From: Actinomycetes bacterium
GTDB taxonomy: Bacteria > Actinomycetota > Acidimicrobiia > Acidimicrobiales > JAMCPL01
Assembly (NCBI GenBank): GCA_021816935.1
Contig: JAKAWR010000003.1
Span: 145,588-209,587 of the forward strand
Reading direction: 5' to 3'
DNA: 64,000 nucleotides
Part shown: one piece after another, positions 57,598 to 64,000 of the stretch
How positions within the stretch are numbered: the stretch's first letter is position 1
Layout: every line of letters begins with the position of its first letter
Notes under the pieces: model-generated
What the model was told of the DNA's origin: nothing
The model's database searches: none
Seen by the model: the letters and a program-made list of their open reading frames with translations, nothing else
Made by a program: the position numbers and the translations under genes

Positions 57598-58084
57598 TTC
57601 TCTCCTGTCGCTCCTTTACCTACCCTCCGCTGGAGGATCTGACCCGCGGTTCGTGTTACCTGCCCGCGGCCGCAAACTCCAGCCTGCCACAGTCTCACGC
57701 TCTCGCCGCGCGGGAGGAAAGGCTCTTCGCCGCGAGATCGACCGCGGTGGACGCGCCGGCCGCCGCAATGGCGTACAAGGAGGTTTTCGACCAATGCCTC
57801 ATTCCCGTACAGCCTATCCGGCCGGCCCCCAGGCGGCTATCTCCGCCCGCTTCCAAGTAACCGGGGCTCGCGGTTCCACCCGGCCGGCCGCCCAACATCT
57901 AAGATCAAAGGATGGCCTCTCTCTCTACGATCTGCACGGGCATCCGCCGGAATGCCGATCGTATCACGATGAAGTACGGCCATTTGCCATTGCGGGCCCG
58001 CCGAACGATATACGCTCCCATCCAGGCGATGTGTAACACCCGCAAGACGCGCAGTACCGATTGCCGGTCAGCCGGGGACCGGTA
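57598..58084. other. divergent intergenic region, YbjQ operon / pheA operon
   Basis: About 490 bp without a supported gene; small open frames on both strands have no family features. A weak plus-strand promoter candidate is TTGCCA (57984-57989) and TATACG (58009-58014), with a long 19-bp spacer. No clear promoter for the minus-strand operon. Confidence 0.45.
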
Positions 58085-59110
58085 ATGGCTCGCGACAGCA
58101 GGGGAAGCGGAGGTGGAGGCGCCGGGGCGATCGTGCTCTTTCCGGGCCCGAGAGGCACTTCGGACGAACGGGCCATCAGCCTGCTCCGCACGGTGGAGCA
58201 ACCTGAAGCCCACCCCGTTCCGGTCATCGAAACCGTCCTCGCCACCGTCGGACACACTCCGGACAGCCTCGGCCTCGTCCCGCTCGAGAACCCCCTCGAA
58301 GGTGAGCTCGCTCCCGTGCTTGATCGCATTGCCTTCGACACGGCCAACGTCTTCATCCGGGAGACCGTTGTCCTGGTCGAGCAGATGGAGGCGTTCGGCC
58401 TTGCTCCGAAGCCTACTGCCCGCACTGTCGTGTCCCACCCCTTCGTCCTGGCGCTGTGCGCTCCGTTCATCTCCCGACTGGGCCTTGCGAGTGTGACTGC
58501 AGCCTCCACAGCCGATGCATGCCGGATGGTAAGGTCCGGAGGCGGCGAAGGCCTTGTCGCCATTGCCCCGCAGGCAGTCGGTGAATCGTTCGGCCTCGTG
58601 CCGGCTACGAACCGTGGCTTGACACTGCCCGAGGTGAGAACGCGCTATGCGCTGATCGGCAGGGAGGTGTGCGCCAAGACCGGTGATGACCTCACGTTGC
58701 TGGTCATCACGCCGGCCGCCGACAGGTCCGGATCGCTGGAAACGGTGCTTCACAGCTTTTCGGAAAGGTCGCTCGACCTCACTTCTCTCCGCAGCCGCCC
58801 TGTTGTCGCCGGTACCACTGAAAGCCACTGTTTCTTCATCGAGGTCCGAGGCCATGTATCGGACGTCCCGCTGCGAGAAGCCCTTTCGGAGCTGCTCTCG
58901 CAGGATGCCAGGCTACGCGTTCTCGGAGCCTACCCACGTTGGCCCGGGATGGCGGTGATGCCACCCTACGCAGGGCTACCGGCAGCGAGCGTCAGCCGTG
59001 AGTCGGACGCGGATCTCCTCGCCGCTGCTCTCCACCCGCCAGCGGCCGCGCTGGCGGGTGGAGAGCGACCCGCGCGGAGGGCTCAGGCCAGGAGGGGGGG
59101 TTCGGGGTGA
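58085..59110 (+). CDS. prephenate dehydratase-like paralogue 1
   Basis: 341 residues. Follows the PDT fold: GAIVLFPGPRGTSDERA in place of the usual YLGPxGTFxxxA start, GLVPLENPLEGELAPVLD, TARTVVSHPFVLALC, AASTADACRMV and RTRYALIGREV (TRF-like), then an ACT domain (DLTLLVITPAADRSGSLETV, DLTSLRSRP). The catalytic TRF motif is TRY and the Phe-binding ESRP is RSRP, so activity or regulation may be altered. It overlaps the next paralogue by 4 bp (GTGA). Confidence 0.75.
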   Translation: MARDSRGSGGGGAGAIVLFPGPRGTSDERAISLLRTVEQPEAHPVPVIETVLATVGHTPDSLGLVPLENPLEGELAPVLDRIAFDTANVFIRETVVLVEQMEAFGLAPKPTARTVVSHPFVLALCAPFISRLGLASVTAASTADACRMVRSGGGEGLVAIAPQAVGESFGLVPATNRGLTLPEVRTRYALIGREVCAKTGDDLTLLVITPAADRSGSLETVLHSFSERSLDLTSLRSRPVVAGTTESHCFFIEVRGHVSDVPLREALSELLSQDARLRVLGAYPRWPGMAVMPPYAGLPAASVSRESDADLLAAALHPPAAALAGGERPARRAQARRGGSG

Positions 59111-60078
59111 AAGCATCCCGCCTGGCCTACCTAGGTCCCGAAGGCACGTTTGCCGAGGAGGCCCTGTCGAGTGTCAAGACCATCGACGTCAACGGGCTAG
59201 AGACGTGCTCTCCGATGCGAAGCGTCCAGGCGGTAATTTCATCGATCGAGGCAGGTACCTTCGACTACGGTCTGGTCCCGATCGAGAACTCGGTTGACGG
59301 CGAGGTCATGTCCACCCTCGACGCATTGGTCTTCGCCACCTCCCGCTGCCTCATCAGGGAGGAGGTGATCCTTCCTGTAAGTTTCACGTCGCTGCGGCGG
59401 GTCGGGGACACCTCCCCGCCGAGAGTGGCGATCAGCCATCCGGCGGCACTCGGGCAGTGCAGGAGCTACATCGAGAGCCGGTCGCTCGAAGAGCGCGCCG
59501 TTGCCTCGACGGCGGAGGCGTGCCGTATAGTCGCCGGTGGGTCGGAAACCGGGTTGGTGGCAATCGCCTCGTCGAGGAGCGGCCTGTTGCACGGGCTCGA
59601 GACCGCCGAAGAGCGTATCGAGGACTTCCCGGGCGCATCCACCCGTTTCGCCCTTCTGTCAAGAGAGTTGTCCCCGCTTGCTGGTAGCGAAAACGCCGGC
59701 TCGGATGTCAAGACCTTTTTCGTGCTGACGCCGCCGGAAGACCGAACCGGGATTCTTGCAGACATGCTGAAGGCATTCTCGGATAGGGGCCTCGGGCTCG
59801 CCAGCATCACCTCGCGCCCGCTCAGGTCCGCTCTCGGGACCTACTGCTTCCTCCTGGAGGTGCGGGCGGGACTGGGGAGCACAGATCTCATCGCGGCAAT
59901 GAAAGAGCTCTCTTCTCTCGGGTGCGCAGTCAAGTACCTGGGCACGTACGCGGCCTTCGAGGGGGAGAGGGTGACCACGCCTTTTGCGGCCGGGCCGGCG
60001 GGGTCCCTCCCGCCGGGCGACCCGGCTTCCGTCGATGCGCTGGCAAGCCGGGTCCTCACGGATCGGAGCGGAGATTGA
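59107..60078 (+). CDS. pheA: prephenate dehydratase
   Basis: 323 residues; prephenate to phenylpyruvate, phenylalanine pathway. LAYLGPEGTFAEEALSSV, YGLVPIENSVDGEVMSTLDA, PRVAISHPAALGQCRSYI, STAEACRIVAGG, and the catalytic ASTRFALLSREL. The C-terminal ACT domain (KTFFVLTPPEDRTGILADML, LGLASITSRPL) has TSRP where ESRP and GILA where GALV usually bind Phe. GTG 59107 overlaps paralogue 1; tyrA follows after 63 bp. Confidence 0.93.
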   Translation: MKASRLAYLGPEGTFAEEALSSVKTIDVNGLETCSPMRSVQAVISSIEAGTFDYGLVPIENSVDGEVMSTLDALVFATSRCLIREEVILPVSFTSLRRVGDTSPPRVAISHPAALGQCRSYIESRSLEERAVASTAEACRIVAGGSETGLVAIASSRSGLLHGLETAEERIEDFPGASTRFALLSRELSPLAGSENAGSDVKTFFVLTPPEDRTGILADMLKAFSDRGLGLASITSRPLRSALGTYCFLLEVRAGLGSTDLIAAMKELSSLGCAVKYLGTYAAFEGERVTTPFAAGPAGSLPPGDPASVDALASRVLTDRSGD

Positions 60079-60141
60079 CGACACATCTGCCGGAGCTCGG
60101 GCCTAGGACCGTACCGGCGGGGCACCGGCGGGGTTAGTCGG

Positions 60142-61251
60142 GTGAGTGCAAGCGCCGACCGCGAGGTAATCCGGTCCGGCGGGGGCATCGGCGCGAGCTC
60201 CAGCGGCGGGCTGGGCCGCGTGGGCGTGATCGGGCTGGGGCTGATCGGCGGCTCTATAGCGTTGGGCCTCTCCGGCAACCATGACGTCTCGGGCTACGAC
60301 TCCGACCCCGGCGTAATGAGTGACGCCAACGGCCGGGGCATCCCCACGGCGAGCCTCGACTGCATCATCAGGCGATCCGACCTAGTCGTCGTGTGCGTTC
60401 CCGTCGACGCTATCAGGCGCACCTTCCAGAGTATCTCCGAAGCAGTTGGCCTCGATTCGGGAAGGACTCCATCGCAGCCTCCCGTGGTCACCGATACCTG
60501 TCCGGTTCAAAGGGAATCGGCTGCCGCATCAGCAGTGCTGGCAGGCATGGGGGTGCCTTTCGTCGGAGGACATCCGATGGCCGGCAAGGAGGTCGGTGGC
60601 TTTCGTAACGCCGAAGCCAGCATTTTCAGAGGCAGCCCCTGGGCTCTCCTGCTGGACGACGACACGAGTCTCGATTCTTACCTTCGCACCATGGTGCTTC
60701 CGCTTGCGCTCGGCGCCCGTGTGGTTCCCGCCCGCCCCGAGCATCATGATCGCGCGGTTGGCCTGGTCAGTCACCTTCCGCACGTGATCGCGGCCGCGCT
60801 GGCCCGGCTCGCCGCCTCGAGTGATGTACTCGGCCTTCCCGCAGCACTTGCGGGCGGTTCGTTTCGCGACATGATCCGGGTGGCTGGCGGATCGCCCGAG
60901 ATGGCGGCCACCATGTGCAGTTTCAACTCGGACATGCTGAGCGATGCGCAGCGTCGTTTCGCAATGGACATTGAGGTGGCCATGAGCGACTCGCAGTACG
61001 ATATGCTCCTCGATTACTTCATGACTGCCACGCTATCCGCAGAGCGCCTTGTCCGGATCCGGACCGGAGGCCCTGTGCCTTCCCGCACTCAGGAGGCACC
61101 CGGCGGTTCCGTTACCTGGCCGGCCGGCAGGCTGGAGCCGATGCGTTCCTGGCTCACCGACCTCGGCCTTGCAGGTGGGCACGTAACCGGTATCGACGGC
61201 GACGGTGCCTCGGGCGTTACGCTATCGTACTGGGCTCCACCTGGGAATTGA
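60142..61251 (+). CDS. tyrA: prephenate (or arogenate) dehydrogenase
   Basis: 369 residues; oxidative decarboxylation towards tyrosine. Rossmann motif VGVIGLGLIGGSIALGL; SDLVVVCVPVDAIRRTF; active-site segment GVPFVGGHPMAGKEVGGF; catalytic His region PARPEHHDRAVGLVSHLPHV. About 25 Ser/Gly-rich residues precede the Rossmann fold, and a variable C-terminal part follows residue 300. GTG 60142. Completes a Phe/Tyr operon with the two PDT paralogues. Confidence 0.93.
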   Translation: MSASADREVIRSGGGIGASSSGGLGRVGVIGLGLIGGSIALGLSGNHDVSGYDSDPGVMSDANGRGIPTASLDCIIRRSDLVVVCVPVDAIRRTFQSISEAVGLDSGRTPSQPPVVTDTCPVQRESAAASAVLAGMGVPFVGGHPMAGKEVGGFRNAEASIFRGSPWALLLDDDTSLDSYLRTMVLPLALGARVVPARPEHHDRAVGLVSHLPHVIAAALARLAASSDVLGLPAALAGGSFRDMIRVAGGSPEMAATMCSFNSDMLSDAQRRFAMDIEVAMSDSQYDMLLDYFMTATLSAERLVRIRTGGPVPSRTQEAPGGSVTWPAGRLEPMRSWLTDLGLAGGHVTGIDGDGASGVTLSYWAPPGN

Positions 61252-61383
61252 GCGCGCAAGAGGACCGGCCTCTTGGGCAGCGCCGCCTCGGAGGACCAGA
61301 CTCTCAGGAAATGCCTTGCGCTGGATAGGGGTCGCCCTCGGACGGCGCTGCCTCTCCGGGCCTGGCCCGCGCGGAGCCAGCTG

Positions 61384-61908
61384 TCACGGCTCCAGCAAGG
61401 CTGAATCCACTAGGGCGACCCTCGCGTGATAGCTGCGCGCCACCGAAGCAAAAAGCCTGCGGCGCCGCTCCAGGGTGCCGGGGCCGGGCGCCGTACTGCG
61501 GAACTCGTACAAATCAAGCGCGAACTCCACGTCCTCACCAACCGGTGCTCTGCCGAGATTCGCCGCGCGAGCTGCCGCGATCTCGCCAACCCCGGCGACT
61601 ATATCCTCCTCGTTCTCGCCCTCGTGGAGACGCCCCTGCGTGGCCACGGCGTCGTGGGCCAACTTGAGCGCAAAGCCTTTGTCCGGCCCCGGTCGGCCCC
61701 TCGACCTGGCGGCTCCATGTCGGACCGAGACGCCAGGCCCCCCGGGGGAACCACGTCCTCCGCGCTCACCACCTCCGGTACCCCCCGGCAAACTCGCCGC
61801 CCCCCCTTCTCCTGGACGGTGAACCGTCCAGGACGCGGGAACGGCAAGGCTGCGCGAACTGCGAACCCGGTATCTTCCCTCGACCGGTACGAACTCTGGT
61901 TGTGTCAT
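61384..61908 (-). CDS. conserved hypothetical near cimA/ilvE
   Basis: 174 residues from ATG 61908 (MTQPEFVPVEGRYRVRSSRS). Contains ASWTVHRPGEGG, a low-complexity Gly/Pro stretch, GPDKGFALKLAHDAV, EDIVAGVGEIAAARAANLGR, APVGEDVEFALDLYEF and RRRLFASVARSYHARVALVD. I recall proteins of this pattern (PEFVP, SWTxxRPGEL, GPDxGxALxLA) as uncharacterised actinobacterial genes; function unknown. It follows cimA on the same strand, 54 bp away, so it may share its transcript. Confidence 0.65.
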   Translation of the reverse strand: MTQPEFVPVEGRYRVRSSRSLAVPASWTVHRPGEGGAASLPGGTGGGERGGRGSPGGPGVSVRHGAARSRGRPGPDKGFALKLAHDAVATQGRLHEGENEEDIVAGVGEIAAARAANLGRAPVGEDVEFALDLYEFRSTAPGPGTLERRRRLFASVARSYHARVALVDSALLEP

Positions 61909-61962
61909 ACGAGCAGCCTCCAAAGTAAAGGCACGATTATCCTATTGGCTGCGGATCGCCTT

Positions 61963-63639
61963 TCAGCGACGCCGCGCCCGCCTCGGTGCCGTCCACTGCG
62001 CACCGGTTGCCTCATCGCCGCCGTCTTCAGAGCCAGCCACGACCGGTGCCGCCCCGGCGCACAGAAGTCCGCACATAATCGAATCATCCAGCGCCTGCCA
62101 CGACGCCTCGATGATGTTTTGCGACACCCCGATCGTCGTCCAGACTCTATCCCCGTTGGTGCTGTCTATCAAGACCCGGGTGGCGGACGCAGTTCCCGCT
62201 GCGCTGTCCAGCACACGCACCCTGTAGTCGACGAGATGGATACCGGCAAGGTCGGGATAGAACCTACCTATTGCCTTCCGAAGAGCGCCGTCGAGGGCGT
62301 TGACCGGCCCGTTGCCTTCCGCTGCGGCGATCACCCGCTCGCCTCCGATCTGGACTTTCACCGTTGCCTCAGTGACCCCGCCCAGTTGGTGCTCGGAGAT
62401 GACCCGGTACGATTCCACCGTATAGAAGTGCGGTTCCCAGCCGCTCGACCTTCGCAACAGCAGTTCCAGCGATCCGTCAGCCACCTCGAAGTGATATCCC
62501 TCGTATTCCAGCTTCTTGAGCTCCGACAGAGATCTGGAGAGCCCATCCGGACCGAGCTCGATCCCCAGTTGCTCGGCCTGGAGAGCAATCGTCGAGCGGC
62601 CGGCAAGCTCGGATACGACAATTCGCGTCCCGTTGCCTACGGTCTCGGGATCGACATGCTCGTAGGCCGTCCTCAGCCTGGCTATGGCGCTCGTATGCAA
62701 CCCCGCTTTGTGGGCAAAGGCCGCGGTACCCGTATAAGGCTGCTGCGGGTGGGGTGGGATGTTCACGAGTTCGGCAATGTGATGCGAAACGGACGTCACC
62801 CTGGAAAGACGGCCTGGCGGCAGGGCCTGGATCTCCTTCTTGAGAATGAGGTTCGGAATGACCACCGCCAAGTCCGCGTTGCCGGTCCTCTCACCATAAC
62901 CGTTGATGCATCCCTGAACGTGCACAGCACCCGCTTCTACCGCCGCAATGGTATTCGCGACGGCACTGCCCGAATCGTTGTGACAATGGATCCCCACCTT
63001 CGTTCCGCACGATGCCGCGACCTGCTCCACCACGCCTTTCAACTCGCCCGCCAGCATCCCACCGTTCGTGTCGCACAGAACCAGGGCATCAGCTCCACCC
63101 TCCTCGGCAGCCCTCAGTACCCGCATTGCGAACTTGGGATTGACCCGGTATCCGTCGAAAAAGTGCTCGGCGTCGAACAGCACCCTGAGGCCCTGAGCCA
63201 CCAGGAAGGCGACGGACTCGTAGGCCATTGCCACCGCCTCGTCAAGGCTGGTCCGAAGAGCCTTCTGGACCTGCAGTGCCGAAGCTTTCCCCACGATGCA
63301 AACCGTTTCCGTCTCCACTTCCACCAGGTTCCGGAGAATTTCGTCATCTGAGGCTCTTGCTCCCGGGTGCCGCGTGGAGCCGAATGCCACAAGGGTAGAC
63401 GTGGTAAGCGGAAGCTCCTTCTTCGCACGCGCGAAGAACTCGCCGTCTTTGGGGTTGGCTCCCGGCCAACCTCCCTCTATGCAGTCAACGCCGAGGTAGT
63501 CAAGCTGCTCGGCAACGCGTAACTTGTCGTCGACACTAAGCGACAAGCCCTCCTGCTGAGACCCGTCACGCAGCGTCGTATCCAGAACCTCTACCTGCTG
63601 CGCCTTCACTTCTGGCACGTATACGCCTCTTGCACTCAT
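61963..63639 (-). CDS. cimA: citramalate synthase
   Basis: 558 residues: pyruvate + acetyl-CoA to (R)-citramalate, a threonine-independent route to isoleucine. The TIM barrel has VLDTTLRDGSQQEGLSLSVD, GVDCIEGGWPGANPKDGEFF, LVLCDTNGGMLAGEL, VGIHCHNDSGSAVANTIAAV and VQGCINGYGERTGNADLAVV; the C-terminal LeuA-type regulatory dimer domain includes EATVKVQIGGERVIAAAEGN and LVDYRVRVLDSAAGTASATR. A basic tail (APRRARRR) is extra. ATG 63639 has GGAGGG upstream; GTG 63669 is the longer alternative. 50 bp downstream of ilvE. Confidence 0.93.
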   Translation of the reverse strand: MSARGVYVPEVKAQQVEVLDTTLRDGSQQEGLSLSVDDKLRVAEQLDYLGVDCIEGGWPGANPKDGEFFARAKKELPLTTSTLVAFGSTRHPGARASDDEILRNLVEVETETVCIVGKASALQVQKALRTSLDEAVAMAYESVAFLVAQGLRVLFDAEHFFDGYRVNPKFAMRVLRAAEEGGADALVLCDTNGGMLAGELKGVVEQVAASCGTKVGIHCHNDSGSAVANTIAAVEAGAVHVQGCINGYGERTGNADLAVVIPNLILKKEIQALPPGRLSRVTSVSHHIAELVNIPPHPQQPYTGTAAFAHKAGLHTSAIARLRTAYEHVDPETVGNGTRIVVSELAGRSTIALQAEQLGIELGPDGLSRSLSELKKLEYEGYHFEVADGSLELLLRRSSGWEPHFYTVESYRVISEHQLGGVTEATVKVQIGGERVIAAAEGNGPVNALDGALRKAIGRFYPDLAGIHLVDYRVRVLDSAAGTASATRVLIDSTNGDRVWTTIGVSQNIIEASWQALDDSIMCGLLCAGAAPVVAGSEDGGDEATGAQWTAPRRARRR

Positions 63640-63689
63640 CCGTCTCTCGATTCCCTCCACTACTGCCACTGCAGGCCCTGAGGCCCCCT

Positions 63690-64000
63690 CTAGTCCACCA
63701 GGTCGAGCCAGTCCTTGTACCGGTCTATCTCGCCACGCACTGCTGCAAAATACTCAGCCTGGATCCGGGTTGTCACAGGTCCGGGTAAACCGTCACCGAC
63801 CACTCTGTCGTCAACCTCCCTGATCGGCACTACCTCGGCAGCTGTACCTGTCAGGAAGGCCTCATCGGCAAGGTAGAGGTCCGACCGGACCATCGCCTCG
63901 AATGCAACGTCGTACCCCAGATCCCTCGCTATCATTTGCACCGAGTCGAGGGTTATCCCCGACAGGGCGCCAGCCTGTGAGATCGGTGGCGTTACCAGCC
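63690..64000 (-). CDS. ilvE: branched-chain amino-acid aminotransferase, C-terminal part (5' end beyond window)
   Basis: The last 103 codons of a fold-type IV PLP aminotransferase. LVTPPISQAGALSGITLDSV and LYLADEAFLTGTAAEVVPIR are the conserved SGITRD- and GTAAEVxP-like cofactor/substrate segments; RIQAEYFAAVRGEIDRYKDW closes the protein. It makes Val, Leu and Ile from their 2-keto acids and is placed directly upstream of cimA, forming a branched-chain amino-acid operon. Confidence 0.93.
   Translation of the reverse strand, partial: LVTPPISQAGALSGITLDSVQMIARDLGYDVAFEAMVRSDLYLADEAFLTGTAAEVVPIREVDDRVVGDGLPGPVTTRIQAEYFAAVRGEIDRYKDWLDLVD

Noticed and set aside
57905-58855. 316-codon minus-strand frame opposite the first prephenate dehydratase paralogue
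   Set aside because: The plus-strand frame has the PDT and ACT motifs and the operon overlap; the minus frame has none.
61426-63351. 641-codon plus-strand frame opposite cimA
   Set aside because: Covers the conserved cimA and hypothetical genes on the other strand; no recognisable motif and a composition expected from the complement of a GC-rich gene.

Overview
The window is GC-rich bacterial chromosome with a strongly actinobacterial character. Supporting signs are GTG/TTG starts, an SD-led rpoBC/rplKAJL/nusG/secE block, a MptB-type polyprenol-phosphate mannosyltransferase, an LCP cell-wall ligase, a GlpX-type fructose bisphosphatase, a MurA with the mycobacterial-type Asp in place of the catalytic Cys, and long Gly/Ser/Thr/Pro linkers. 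A deep-branching actinobacterium (for example Acidimicrobiia) is my inference; no 16S rRNA gene is present to confirm it. No prophage, complete transposon or CRISPR array is visible.

Layout. 1-12.7 kb (all minus strand): transcription and translation block, reading tRNA-Thr, tRNA-Met, rpmG, tRNA-Trp, secE, nusG, rplK, rplA, rplJ, rplL, rpoB, rpoC (cut by the left edge). 12.9-22.8 kb: GNAT acetyltransferase, MptB-like mannosyltransferase, tRNA-Tyr, YajQ, GtrA-like membrane protein, TesB-type thioesterase, citrate synthase, a secreted Thr/Pro-rich protein and an LCP protein. 22.8-25.4 kb: aspartate pathway (lysC with a small overlapping upstream ORF, then asd). 25.6-30 kb: PhoU-like protein, low-molecular-weight phosphatase, aldo/keto reductase, IPT/TIG lipoprotein. 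30.2-40.4 kb: lone sufB, moaC, FmdB-type zinc ribbon, TldD/TldE, FlK-like hotdog protein, CHAD protein, prs and a C-terminally short glmU.

40.5-48.6 kb is a catabolic plus-strand operon: MCC/geranyl-CoA-type carboxylase beta and alpha subunits, AtuA-family protein, phosphotransacetylase and acyl-CoA dehydrogenase. It probably breaks down branched or isoprenoid acyl-CoA. It is followed by an SGNH-like protein, murA, glpX and an enoyl-CoA hydratase. 53.5-57.6 kb (minus) is an unusual five-gene operon: three consecutive paralogues, each with two YbjQ-like domains, then two proteins of unknown function, one exported and His-rich. 58-61.3 kb is an aromatic amino-acid operon with two consecutive prephenate-dehydratase paralogues and tyrA. 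61.4-64 kb holds a conserved hypothetical, citramalate synthase and the end of ilvE (isoleucine/valine/leucine synthesis).

The most unusual non-coding signals are two families of short repeats lying at gene 3' ends. One is a 213-bp element present twice (25.4 and 49.6 kb); the copies differ only by transitions. The other has AGAGCCTCAGCGG-type inverted ends (13.4, 19.4, 28.2, 39.05 and 53.5 kb) and in several cases touches or supplies the stop codon of the adjacent gene.
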